Positions 52,690-60,623 of a stretch of 64,000 bases of DNA are shown here, in pieces (positions within the stretch are counted from its first letter, which is position 1; every line of letters begins with the position of its first letter). A program made the translations under genes and the position numbers. This DNA comes from Halomonas campaniensis (lineage in GTDB: Bacteria > Pseudomonadota > Gammaproteobacteria > Pseudomonadales > Halomonadaceae). Location: NCBI RefSeq assembly GCF_002211105.1, contig NZ_JPUA01000010.1, positions 104,967 through 168,966 of the forward strand, given 5' to 3'. The notes beneath the pieces are model-generated. The model did not search any database and was not told the DNA's origin. It worked only from the letters and a program-made list of their open reading frames with translations.

Positions 52690-53520
52690 TTATCGTGCAC
52701 TTAGGCGAAGAGAGGCATGGCGATTAACATCTTTGTACAACAGGTACCTAAATGGCCCTGGGCCAGCGGCGTAGCAGGCCTGGGGACAGAAGGCGCGTAG
52801 CCACATAAAATCCCCAGCTTCTACTTCTACCCAGTTTTGATTCAGGTGGTAAACCGCTTTACCTTCGAGCACGTAAAGGCCGTGTTCCATGACATGGGTT
52901 TCATCAAAAGGAATCACGCCACCGGGCTGGAAGGTCACGATATTAACGTGCATATCGTGGCGAACATCCGCAGGGTCGACAAAGCGCGTGGTGGCCCAGC
53001 GCCCTTCAGTGCCCGGCATTTCGATGGGGGCAATGTCCTGCTCGTTGGTGACAAACGCCTGTGGTACCTCAAGCCCTTCCACAAACTCATAGGCCTTGCG
53101 TACCCAGTGGAAACGTACCGGCGCGTTAGACTCGTTGCGCACCTGCCACGAACTGCCCGGAGGAATAAACGCGTAGCCGCCGGGCTGCAGGGTGTGGCGC
53201 TCACCTGACAAAGTAAGCGTTAACTCACCTTCCACAATAAACAGCACGCCTTCCGCCTGGGGATCAGGCTCAGGCTTATCGCTGCCGCCCTGGGGCTGGA
53301 CTTCCATAATGTACTGGGAGAATGTCTCGGCGAATCCTGACAACGGCCGCGCCAGCACCCATAGCCGCGTGCCTTCCCAGAACGGCAGATTGCTGGTGAC
53401 GATATCGCGCATCACGCCTTTGGGGATCAGCGCATACGCTTCAGTGAATACGGCGCGATCAGCGGTGATTTGCGTTTGCGGCGGGTGCCCGCCGGTGGGG
53501 GCGTAGTAGTTAGCTGGCAT
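52690..53520 (-). CDS. allE: (S)-ureidoglycine aminohydrolase AllE
   Basis: A 276-residue bicupin, metal-dependent enzyme that turns ureidoglycine into ureidoglycolate and ammonia. Marker blocks are YYAPTGGHPPQTQITADRAVF at the N-terminus, RPLSGFAETFSQYIMEVQPQGGSD, the first cupin VEGELTLTLSGERHTLQPGGYAFIP, and the second cupin VTFQPGGVIPFDETHVMEHGLYVLEGKAVYHLN with its His/Glu/His metal ligands. ATG 53520 was chosen over a longer frame that lacks a ribosome site. A TTGTATACAA operator lies 43 bases upstream. Confidence 0.94.
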   Translation of the reverse strand: MPANYYAPTGGHPPQTQITADRAVFTEAYALIPKGVMRDIVTSNLPFWEGTRLWVLARPLSGFAETFSQYIMEVQPQGGSDKPEPDPQAEGVLFIVEGELTLTLSGERHTLQPGGYAFIPPGSSWQVRNESNAPVRFHWVRKAYEFVEGLEVPQAFVTNEQDIAPIEMPGTEGRWATTRFVDPADVRHDMHVNIVTFQPGGVIPFDETHVMEHGLYVLEGKAVYHLNQNWVEVEAGDFMWLRAFCPQACYAAGPGPFRYLLYKDVNRHASLRLSAR

Positions 53521-53559
53521 TTTTAAACCTATTTGACTTAGTAAACACACTCGTTACTC

Positions 53560-53575
53560 ATCTTGTATACAAGAT
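53560..53575. promoter_or_regulatory. GntR/FadR-type operator upstream of allE
   Basis: ATCTTGTATACAAGAT is a perfect 16-base palindrome. The core TTGTATACAA recurs at 60386-60395 and 60579-60588 in the puuE/racemase promoter region, so these purine genes probably share a regulator. No GntR-family gene is in the window. Confidence 0.8.
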
Positions 53576-53592
53576 TAGCGAACCACAATAAA

Positions 53593-53616
53593 GCGATCTT
53601 TAGCGCGATCTTTAGC
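53593..53616. repeat. Perfect 12-bp tandem duplication
   Basis: GCGATCTTTAGC occurs twice in a row (53593-53604, 53605-53616) between the allE operator and the RpiR-type box. Confidence 0.9.
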
Positions 53617-53656
53617 AAAGGCCTTGTGAAACACTCCTCCCAATAGTAACTTCTTT

Positions 53657-53673
53657 AGAAACTTTCGTTTCAC
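53657..53673. promoter_or_regulatory. Putative MurR/RpiR operator upstream of yfcC
   Basis: AGAAACTTTCGTTTCAC contains the inverted pair GAAAC-N4-GTTTC. The same 17 bases occur at 58245-58261 before the ABC-importer receptor gene. The RpiR-family gene at 58453 is the obvious candidate regulator. Confidence 0.75.
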
Positions 53674-53779
53674 AATTCTAAGATCATACGAGCATGTCCA
53701 AAAACAGCAACCTCGGCGCGGCGTGACGCCCGCTAACCGCTGCTCAGGTCAGCTACTTATAACAAACGCGAGGCATAGC

Positions 53780-55222
53780 ATGTCCCAACACACCCCCTCT
53801 TCCCCAGATAGCCCAGCGCCCAAGAAAAGCTGGTGTCGGATCCCTGATATCTACGCGGTGCTGTTTGTTTTTATCGCCTTGGCGGCGATAGCGACGCATT
53901 TTGTGCCAGCCGGGCAGTTCGAGCGTGTGCCTGGCCCGAATGGGCGTATCACTATTGACCCAACCTCTTATGAACAGATCGCTTCCTCACCGATTGGTAT
54001 CGTCGACTTTATGCTGGCGATCCCTAATGGCTTGATGAGTGCCGGCGAAGTTGTCTTTTTCACCTTCATGATCGGCGGTATGTTTATGGTGCTAAGGCGC
54101 ACCGGGATTATTGAAATAGGGGTGGATAAGCTAACGCGCCGCTTTGCGCGACAGAGCCTGCTCACTATCCCCGTGTTGATGACGGTTTTTGCCCTAATCG
54201 CCACGGTAATCGGTACCCAGGAATTGGCGCTGGTCTATGTGCCAGTCATCCTTCCATTGATGATTGCCTTGCGCTTTGATTCAGTCACCGCCGCGGCGGT
54301 GGCACTTTGTGCTACCACGGTCGGTTTCACCACGGGGGTGCTCAACCCCATCAATACCGGCCTTGGGCAGCAACTCTCAGATCTTCCTCTCTACTCCGGT
54401 TATGGCTTGCGCGCCATGGCGTTTGTGGTGATGTTAGCCGCGGCCATTTTCTTCGTTATGCGTTACGCCCGCAGGGTGCGCCAGACACCTTCGCTTAGCC
54501 TGCTGAGCAGTGACACTAGCGAATCCGAAAAACGCTCGCTTTATCAACATGCTGACAATAGCCCTGCCTTAATCGCCAGCGTTCGCCAGAAGTTGGCTGC
54601 CATCGCCACCTTCGCCTTCTTCGCGGTACTCGTTTATGGCGTGCTGCAACAAGGCTGGTTCATGATGGAAATGGCCGGCCTGTTTATCATCATGGGCATC
54701 GTAGTTGGCCTTATTGCGGGTCTCGATACCGATGAAATATGCGCAGGCTTCAACCAGGGCTTCCGAGACGTGCTGGTCGGCGCCATGATCGCCGGCGTCG
54801 CCCGGGGCGTTGCCGTGATGCTGGAAGATGGCCAGATCATGGACACGCTGGTGTTTGGACTTGGCAACCTTGTTGGAGGCCTGCCCACTCTGCTGTCGGC
54901 GATTGGCATGTTCTTCGCCCAGCTAGGCTTCAATTTCATTGTCCCCTCCGGTAGCGGCCAGGCCCTGGTCACCATGCCGCTGATGGCACCGCTCTCCGAC
55001 ATCATCGGCGTTACCCGCCAAACGGCGGTGCTAGCCTTCCAGCTTGGCGATGGCATCGGCAATATTCTCTATCCAACATCAGGCTACTTTATGGCGACCC
55101 TGGCGCTGGCAGGTGTGCCGTGGCAAAAGTGGGTCAAATTCTTCTTCCCACTTTTTTGCGTCTGGATAGTGATTGCCCTGGGCTTTCTTATTTTCGCCCA
55201 GGCAACCCAGTGGACCGGCTAG
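53780..55222 (+). CDS. YfcC-family (DcuC/ArcD superfamily) transporter
   Basis: A 480-residue inner-membrane carrier with about twelve helices. It opens with IPDIYAVLFVFIALAAIATHFVPAGQF and has GTQELALVYVPVILPLMIALRFD, TVGFTTGVLNPINTGLGQQL near 185-205 and FNFIVPSGSGQALVTMPLMAPL near 390-412, all typical of YfcC. Substrates in the family include dicarboxylates and amino acids. The gene shares a regulatory box with the ABC importer and lies within the allantoin cluster, so a product such as a carbamoyl or amino acid derivative is possible (inference). ATG 53780 has GAGG six bases upstream. Its stop overlaps the convergent ATPase gene by 4 bases. Confidence 0.87.
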   Translation: MSQHTPSSPDSPAPKKSWCRIPDIYAVLFVFIALAAIATHFVPAGQFERVPGPNGRITIDPTSYEQIASSPIGIVDFMLAIPNGLMSAGEVVFFTFMIGGMFMVLRRTGIIEIGVDKLTRRFARQSLLTIPVLMTVFALIATVIGTQELALVYVPVILPLMIALRFDSVTAAAVALCATTVGFTTGVLNPINTGLGQQLSDLPLYSGYGLRAMAFVVMLAAAIFFVMRYARRVRQTPSLSLLSSDTSESEKRSLYQHADNSPALIASVRQKLAAIATFAFFAVLVYGVLQQGWFMMEMAGLFIIMGIVVGLIAGLDTDEICAGFNQGFRDVLVGAMIAGVARGVAVMLEDGQIMDTLVFGLGNLVGGLPTLLSAIGMFFAQLGFNFIVPSGSGQALVTMPLMAPLSDIIGVTRQTAVLAFQLGDGIGNILYPTSGYFMATLALAGVPWQKWVKFFFPLFCVWIVIALGFLIFAQATQWTG

Positions 55223-55947
55223 AGCACGGCAGAGATAAACTGTTTTAGCTCCGGCGTTTGTGGGTTGCTGAATAGCTCGCTGGGGGCGCCCTCTTCATGG
55301 ATGCGCCCCTGGTGCATAAACACCACACGGTCGGCAACGTCACGGGCAAAGCTCATTTCGTGGGTGACTAGAATCAGCGTCATACCCTCTTTTGCCAACG
55401 CTTCGAGCACGCGCAGCACTTCCCCGACCAGCTCAGGGTCAAGGGCTGACGTCACCTCATCGCAGAGCATTACCTTGGGGCGCATGGCCAGTGCCCTGGC
55501 AATCGCCACCCGCTGCTGCTGCCCACCGGAAAGCTGCGCCGGGTAGGCATCGTATTTGTCGGAGAGCCCCACTTTCTCGAGCACTTCGCGGGCGACTTTC
55601 TCGACCTCGGCTTTCACCTCGCCACGCACCACCAGCGGCGCCAGGCAGACATTTTCCCCCACGGTTTTATGGGGAAACAGGTTAAAGCTTTGGAATACCA
55701 TGCCGACGTTTTCACTCAGCTCTTTAGGCGACATTGACGCCGCATCCAGCTGCTTATCGGCAATGGTGATCTGGCCGCTGTCATGCTTTTCCAGCTGATT
55801 CAGGCAGCGCAGCAGGGTACTTTTACCCGAGCCACTGCGACCAATAATCGCCACCACTTCGCCTTGGGCAACCGAAAGGTTAATGCCTTTCAGCACTTCC
55901 AGGTCGCCAAAGGCTTTATGCACGTTATCAACGTAAACCAGCGTCAT
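55219..55947 (-). CDS. Polar amino acid-type ABC transporter ATP-binding protein (GlnQ-like)
   Basis: A 242-residue ABC ATPase of the GlnQ/HisP group. Walker A is GRSGSGKSTLLRCLNQLE near 35-52, the signature LSGGQQQRVAIARALAMRP near 140, and Walker B VMLCDEVTSALDPELVGEVL, followed by the H-loop LVTHEMSFARDVADRVVFMHQG. It powers the two permeases encoded before it. ATG 55947 lies 20 bases inside the permease gene; the longer frame duplicates permease sequence out of frame. Confidence 0.94.
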   Translation of the reverse strand: MTLVYVDNVHKAFGDLEVLKGINLSVAQGEVVAIIGRSGSGKSTLLRCLNQLEKHDSGQITIADKQLDAASMSPKELSENVGMVFQSFNLFPHKTVGENVCLAPLVVRGEVKAEVEKVAREVLEKVGLSDKYDAYPAQLSGGQQQRVAIARALAMRPKVMLCDEVTSALDPELVGEVLRVLEALAKEGMTLILVTHEMSFARDVADRVVFMHQGRIHEEGAPSELFSNPQTPELKQFISAVL

Positions 55948-56584
55948 AGAGCTTTTTCTCCAGATAGCGCGCGTAGCAGGAAAGGGGGTAGCACAGCGCG
56001 AAGTAAAGCAGCGCCACAAGGGCAAAAATGGTGAAGGGTTCGAAGGTGGCGTTATTTAGCATGGTGCCCGCCTTGGTCAGCTCGACAAAGCCAATGATGG
56101 AGGCCAGCGCCGTGCCTTTGATGACCTGTACCGAGAAACCCAAGGTAGGCGGAATCGAAAGCCGCAGCGCCTGAGGCAGAATCACATGGCGCATGGTCTG
56201 GAAGTAGTTCATGCCCAGCACCCGCGCCGCATGCCACTGCCCTTTGGCCACTGCTTCCAAGCAGCCGCGCCAGATGTCACATAGGAAGGCACTGGTAAAC
56301 AGCGTCAACGCAATAGAAGCCGCCAGCCAGGCAGAGATCGGATGCCCCATGGCGGCAGCACCAAAGAAGATCAAGAACAGCTGCATCAACAGCGGCGTAC
56401 CTTGGAACAGGTCGACATAGAGAGACGTTAAGCGCTGCAGCCAGCGGTTGCTGGAGAGGCGCATAAAGGTCAACAGCAGCCCCACCGTCGCACCGCCCAC
56501 AAAGGCAATCAGCGACAGCACAACGGTCCAGCGGGTTGCCAGCAGCAGGTTGCGCAGAATGTCCCAGAAGGTGAACTCAATCAT
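55928..56584 (-). CDS. Polar amino acid-type ABC transporter permease
   Basis: A 218-residue HisM/GlnP-type permease with five helices. Features are SLYVDLFQGTPLLMQLFLIFFG near 50-72 and the EAA loop CLEAVAKGQWHAARVLGMNYFQTMRHVILPQALR near 108-142. It forms a heterodimeric channel with the permease encoded upstream (4-base overlap) and overlaps the ATPase gene by 20 bases. Confidence 0.93.
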   Translation of the reverse strand: MIEFTFWDILRNLLLATRWTVVLSLIAFVGGATVGLLLTFMRLSSNRWLQRLTSLYVDLFQGTPLLMQLFLIFFGAAAMGHPISAWLAASIALTLFTSAFLCDIWRGCLEAVAKGQWHAARVLGMNYFQTMRHVILPQALRLSIPPTLGFSVQVIKGTALASIIGFVELTKAGTMLNNATFEPFTIFALVALLYFALCYPLSCYARYLEKKLYDAGLR

Positions 56585-57258
56585 CGCTGTTCTCCTTGCT
56601 GATAGGCGAATACCCGCTTGCCCACCAGCATAAAGCTGCGCCGCATGCCGAAGGCAAGGAGCAAATAGACCAGCGTGATCAGCAGGTAGACTTCAAAGCT
56701 GCGGAAGTTGCGGGACTGGATAAAGTTAGCGGCATAGGTGAGATCGAATACCGAAATCTGCGACACCACCGCCGAACCCAGCATCACAATGATGGACTGA
56801 CTGATCAGTGCCGGGTAAACCCGCGCAAAGGCAGGCACCAGCACGATATGGCGATAGCTTTGCAGCGTGGTCATGCCCAGTGCACGACCGGCTTCCAACT
56901 GCCCCTTGGCCGTGGCACTAATACCGGCGCGTAAGATCTCGGCGCTGTAAGCGGCCAGGTTGAGCGTCATGGCAATAAACGCCGCGGTAATGGCGTCAAT
57001 TTTAATGCCGAGCCCCGGTAGCCCGAAGAAAATAAAAAACAACTGCACAATAAAGGGCGTGTTGCGGGTCACTTCGACGTAGCCGCCTAGCCCCCAGCGC
57101 ACCCATGGCTGTGCGTTGACACGTAAATACGCCACTGCCACCGCCAGCGCTAGCCCCGTCAAAGTGGTCACCACGGTCAAAATGACCGTGGTGGTAAGAC
57201 CTTTGAGAAGCTGACTGACGTAGGGCAACAGGGTAAGGAAATCGAGTGTTGGCCCCAT
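56581..57258 (-). CDS. Polar amino acid-type ABC transporter permease
   Basis: A 225-residue HisQ/GlnP-type permease with five helices. GYVEVTRNTPFIVQLFFIFFG near 57-78 and the EAA loop LRAGISATAKGQLEAGRALGMTTLQSYRHIVLVPAFARV near 109-147 identify it. It starts 8 bases after the receptor gene and overlaps the next permease by 4 bases. Confidence 0.93.
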   Translation of the reverse strand: MGPTLDFLTLLPYVSQLLKGLTTTVILTVVTTLTGLALAVAVAYLRVNAQPWVRWGLGGYVEVTRNTPFIVQLFFIFFGLPGLGIKIDAITAAFIAMTLNLAAYSAEILRAGISATAKGQLEAGRALGMTTLQSYRHIVLVPAFARVYPALISQSIIVMLGSAVVSQISVFDLTYAANFIQSRNFRSFEVYLLITLVYLLLAFGMRRSFMLVGKRVFAYQQGEQR

Positions 57259-57266
57259 GCTAAGCC

Positions 57267-58130
57267 TCAGCTACCGAAGTTTTCAGGCAGGTCGGCGCTG
57301 AACCAGCGCTGAGATAGCTCGTTCAAGGTGCCATCTTCCAGGCCTTGGGCAATCAGACGATTTACTTCTTCCATTAGCGCTGGCTCGTTTTTATTCATGC
57401 CCACGTAGCAGGGGGAGTCTTTGAGCTGGTAAATCAGCGAAGGCGCACGGTCGCTGTTGCGCTCGGCGATCTCGGCGGCGACTACGTTACCGGTGGCCAC
57501 GTAATCGACCTGGCCGGAAAGGAACGCAGAAATGGTAGTGGCATTATCTTCAAAGCGCTGCACCGTGGTGGAGTCTGGGGCAATCTCAGAAAGCTCCATA
57601 TCCTCCACGGCACCGCGGGTCACACCGATGGTTTTGTCGGCCAAGCCTTCCGGGCCATCCACGCTTTCATCTTGATCGGCGCTGAATACGCCCAGAAAGA
57701 ACGGCGCATAAGCGTCGGAGAAGTCGATTGCCGCTTCACGCTCAGGGTTTTTACCCAGGCTAGAGATCACCAAATCCGCCTGCCCAGTTTGCAAATAGGG
57801 GATACGGTTAGCGCTGGTAACGGGAATCAGCTCTAGCTCAACGCCCATTTCATCAGCGAGGTATTGCGCCATATCAATATCGTAGCCGCGGGGCTGCAGG
57901 TCGGTACCTACCGAGCCAAAAGGCGGGAAATCTTGCGGGACAGCGACCCGGATGGTGCCGCGTGATTCGATATCCTCTAGCGCATCCGCCTGAACGTTTG
58001 GGCTAGCGGTAATAGCACCGAGGGCACCGAGGGCAACGACGGCACTCAGCCCTGTGGCTAAAACACCGGACTGTAGGCGTTTGAACTGGCTAGAAAAAGA
58101 GTGATTGAAGCGGCGCGATAGCGATTTCAT
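57267..58130 (-). CDS. ABC transporter periplasmic amino acid-type receptor
   Basis: A 287-residue family 3 solute-binding protein. The signal peptide covers about 1-49 (long n-region, then GVLATGLSAVVALGALGAIT). Mature features are GTIRVAVPQDFPPFG, RGYDIDMAQYLADEMGVELELIPVT, RIPYLQTGQADLVISSLGKNPER and DFSDAYAPFFLGV. The Arg and Asp of the amino-acid carboxylate and amine site are in place (NPERE; DKTIGVTRGAVED). The ligand is unknown. It is the first gene of the importer operon; an RpiR-type box lies 115 bases upstream of the ATG. Strong AGGAG before the start. Confidence 0.93.
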   Translation of the reverse strand: MKSLSRRFNHSFSSQFKRLQSGVLATGLSAVVALGALGAITASPNVQADALEDIESRGTIRVAVPQDFPPFGSVGTDLQPRGYDIDMAQYLADEMGVELELIPVTSANRIPYLQTGQADLVISSLGKNPEREAAIDFSDAYAPFFLGVFSADQDESVDGPEGLADKTIGVTRGAVEDMELSEIAPDSTTVQRFEDNATTISAFLSGQVDYVATGNVVAAEIAERNSDRAPSLIYQLKDSPCYVGMNKNEPALMEEVNRLIAQGLEDGTLNELSQRWFSADLPENFGS

Positions 58131-58452
58131 GGTGTTCTCCTAATAAGAGCAACCTGACAAGGGCATGTCGTTCAGTCAGTAGCCGTAGCGGTATTAGTTA
58201 GGGATGCAGAGCGAGTGAAAGCTTTGTTGCATAAAATCTAACAAAGAAACTTTCGTTTCACCCGATCACCTAATAGCAACAGCGATACCAGAAGTAGCTA
58301 ACATTTTTTAGAACAGCAGCTTAGCGGGCACGCGAAGCCACAACGCAGCGATTGCCGCGCTGAGAAGAGGATTTAAAAGGAGAGAGATGCAATGTGTTGG
58401 TGCAGTTTTCATCCACCAACAGGACGAGATGCACCATGAAAGGAGGTCTAGC
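58131..58452. other. Intergenic region between rpiR and the ABC receptor gene
   Basis: It contains the RpiR-type box (58245-58261) and a hairpin TGTTGGTG/CACCAACA (58395-58402 with 58414-58421) shortly after the rpiR stop, without a U-run. No gene is seen. Confidence 0.65.
58245..58261. promoter_or_regulatory. Putative MurR/RpiR operator upstream of the ABC importer
   Basis: The 17 bases are identical to 53657-53673 and contain GAAAC-N4-GTTTC. They lie 115 bases before the receptor ATG and 190 bases after the regulator gene end. Confidence 0.75.
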
Positions 58453-59328
58453 CTATTGAGCGCTCCAATCCACGCTCATAGTCGGCGCTTCCAGCTCGCT
58501 AAGCTCAGAGTAAACTTCACTGATCGCGCTGATTCGCTCTCGACCTTCGGCAAGACGACGGTGCAGTAAACCGTTGGCAATCAGGCAGATCAGGCTATTG
58601 GCAGCGGCGTAGCTATCAAACGCCGAGAGGCTTTCCAGCGGCGTTTCAAAAAACCACGTTACCTGTGAGGCGAAATTGACCGCGGTGGGGTCAGCCAGCA
58701 AGGCTACCTTGGCAGGTGAGCGCTCAAGTGCATTGATTAGCGAAGCAAAGGCCGCTGGACGGCGGCGAAAACCAAACAGCACCACCACATCCTGCTCGGT
58801 GAGATCGACAATCTCTTCCGCTAACGACTGATTAGGGTGAGGCACCACTCGCACCTGGGTGCGCGCCTGAATCAACTGCTGGCGAAAGTGCAGCGCTAGC
58901 GGGTAGCTGTTACGAAAACCGATCACGACCACATGACGCGCGCTATCCAACCGCTCTACCAGTGCAGCAAATTGATCCGCCGCAATGCCGTTCAAGCAGC
59001 GCTGCAGGTTATCCTGCTCCCGCTGCAAATGGCGCTGGAACGGCGCCCCGACCTCTTCCTGCATGGCGTTGGGGTCGATCACCAACGGCACGCCCAGGTT
59101 ACGTAGCTGGCGGGCGTGGTCTTTAACGGTGCGATAGCTCTCAAACCCCAGCCGCTTGAATAGGCGGCTAACCGTCGATTTGGATACCCCGGTCAAACGC
59201 GCCAAATCAGCGGCGCTATACACCGCTAGATCATCAAAGTGATCGAGGATAAAGCTCGCCACCCGCTGCTCCTGGGCAGTTAGCGCGTCAAACTGGGCGG
59301 TAATTCGCTGTCCGATATGCGGCGTCAT
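58453..59328 (-). CDS. MurR/RpiR-family transcriptional regulator
   Basis: A 291-residue regulator. The N-terminal HTH (about 8-80) includes DHFDDLAVYSAADLARLTGV followed by SKSTVSRLFKRLGFESYRTV. The C-terminal SIS domain (about 125-255) includes HVVVIGFRNSYPLALHFRQQ and LTEQDVVVLFGFRRRP. Members sense phosphosugars or other small anionic metabolites. It lies 22 bases after puuE and just before the ABC importer, so it probably controls importer and yfcC through the shared GAAAC-N4-GTTTC boxes. Its ligand may be an intermediate of ureide or amino acid metabolism. Confidence 0.9.
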   Translation of the reverse strand: MTPHIGQRITAQFDALTAQEQRVASFILDHFDDLAVYSAADLARLTGVSKSTVSRLFKRLGFESYRTVKDHARQLRNLGVPLVIDPNAMQEEVGAPFQRHLQREQDNLQRCLNGIAADQFAALVERLDSARHVVVIGFRNSYPLALHFRQQLIQARTQVRVVPHPNQSLAEEIVDLTEQDVVVLFGFRRRPAAFASLINALERSPAKVALLADPTAVNFASQVTWFFETPLESLSAFDSYAAANSLICLIANGLLHRRLAEGRERISAISEVYSELSELEAPTMSVDWSAQ

Positions 59329-59350
59329 AGCATCCTATTAAGCTACTTTA

Positions 59351-60286
59351 TTAACGAGTGGCAGGGTGGTGCTCTGCCCAGTGACGGGCAATATCAACCC
59401 GCCGAGCCACCCAAACGCGGTCATGGGTTTCGATGTAATCCAAGAAGCGCTGCAGCGCGCGAAAACGACCGGGACGGCCCAACAAGCGACAATGCATGCC
59501 TATTGATAACATTTTGGGCGCCTCCTCCCCTTCTGCGTAAAGTACATCAAAGGCATCGCGCAGGTAGGTAAAGAAGTGATCCGCCGTATTGAAACCTTGC
59601 GGCGCGGCAAAGCGCATATCGTTGCTATCCAGCGTGTAGGGCACAATCAGGTGGTTGTGGTCACTGCCCTGACTATCGGTCACCTGCGTCCAGAAAGGCA
59701 AGTCGTCGCCGTAGTAGTCGCTATCGTAAAGGAAACCGCCTTCATCGAGTACTAAACGCCGGGTGTTGGGACTATCGCGACCGGTGTACCAGCCTTGAGG
59801 TTTTTCGCCGTAAAGGCGCTGAAAAATCTCCATGGCCTGCTGTAGATGCTCACGCTCAACGTGCTCAGGCACTTCCTGATAGTGAATCCAGCGGTAGCCG
59901 TGGCAGGCGATCTCGTGACCCAGTTCTTTAAAGGCCATAGCCACATCCGGATTGCGCTCCAGCGCCATGGCAACGCCAAACACCGTAAGCGGCAAACCGC
60001 GTTTTTCAAACTCGCGCAGAATGCGCCACACCCCGGCACGGGAGCCATACTCGTAGATCGACTCCATGCTCAAGTGGCGATCCGGGTAAGCCGGTGCGCC
60101 GATGATTTCCGACAGGAACTGCTCAGAGCCTGAGTCACCGTGCAACACGCAGTTTTCGCCGCCCTCCTCGTAGTTGAGCACAAACTGAACGGCAATTTTG
60201 GCCTTGTTGGGCCAGTTGGCATGGGGCGGGTTGCGTCCATAACCGATTAAATCGCGGGGATAGTGCCCCTTAGGTGATGACGACAT
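59351..60286 (-). CDS. puuE: Allantoinase PuuE (polysaccharide deacetylase fold)
   Basis: A 311-residue cytoplasmic enzyme opening the hydantoin ring of allantoin to allantoate. It has the NodB fold without the full metal triad. Diagnostic blocks are YPRDLIGYGRNPPHANWPNKA near the N-terminus, FVLNYEEGGENCVLHGD, EYGSRAGVWRILREFEKRGLPLTVFG, ELGHEIACHGYRWIHYQ and GWYTGRDSPNTRRLVLDEGGFLYDSDYY. AAGGAG lies 7 bases before the ATG. A tandem repeat and a TTGTATACAA operator occupy its leader and promoter. It differs from the amidohydrolase-type allantoinase AllB. Confidence 0.94.
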   Translation of the reverse strand: MSSSPKGHYPRDLIGYGRNPPHANWPNKAKIAVQFVLNYEEGGENCVLHGDSGSEQFLSEIIGAPAYPDRHLSMESIYEYGSRAGVWRILREFEKRGLPLTVFGVAMALERNPDVAMAFKELGHEIACHGYRWIHYQEVPEHVEREHLQQAMEIFQRLYGEKPQGWYTGRDSPNTRRLVLDEGGFLYDSDYYGDDLPFWTQVTDSQGSDHNHLIVPYTLDSNDMRFAAPQGFNTADHFFTYLRDAFDVLYAEGEEAPKMLSIGMHCRLLGRPGRFRALQRFLDYIETHDRVWVARRVDIARHWAEHHPATR

Positions 60287-60299
60287 AGCGAGCTCCTTG

Positions 60300-60339
60300 A
60301 TTCATACAAACCATTCATACAAAACCATTCATACAAACC
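60300..60339 (-). repeat. Three 13-14 bp direct repeats in the puuE leader
   Basis: ATTCATACAAACC occurs three times (60300-60312, 60313-60326 with one extra A, 60327-60339), ending 13 bases before the puuE start. Read on the minus strand each unit begins GGTTTGTATGAAT and so carries the half-site TTTGTAT of the nearby palindromic operators. Confidence 0.9.
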
Positions 60340-60384
60340 TGGGCAGATCACTGGCAAATAGCCGCCCAGTAATACACAAAATAA

Positions 60385-60396
60385 TTTGTATACAAA
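60385..60396. promoter_or_regulatory. GntR/FadR-type operator at the puuE promoter
   Basis: TTTGTATACAAA is a perfect 12-base palindrome sharing the core TTGTATACAA with the sites at 53563 and 60579. It lies about 100 bases before puuE. Confidence 0.78.
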
Positions 60397-60578
60397 ATAG
60401 CGACATTCATAGCCTACCGCAACGCGGTCGACCGCTAATCCCCTGACCCTAATAGCGTTTCTCAATTTAAAAGGCGTTAAGCCATTGAATCCTGAACAAA
60501 TGGTCAAGTTTTCTCAGCCGCTTTTTTATCGCCGATTGCTGGTTAGCCCCTTGCGTCACGAAAAAAACCGCCCTATTT

Positions 60579-60588
60579 TTGTATACAA
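60579..60588. promoter_or_regulatory. GntR/FadR-type operator at the racemase promoter
   Basis: TTGTATACAA lies 36 bases before the GTG start of the racemase-like gene. It is the third copy in the window. Confidence 0.78.
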
Positions 60589-60623
60589 GAAATGCCATAT
60601 TGTTTACACACGGAATACCTATC

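Larger units (their letters stand above)
60287..60623. other. Divergent promoter region of puuE and the racemase gene
   Basis: This 337-base gap holds the tandem repeat 60300-60339 and two TTGTATACAA palindromes (60386-60395 and 60579-60588), one for each divergent gene. The remainder is A+T-rich and non-coding. Confidence 0.8.

Noticed and set aside
60579..60623. Upstream TTG start for the racemase-like gene
   Set aside because: The TTG lies in the operator palindrome, and the family-typical start IRIINPN begins right after the GTG at 60624.
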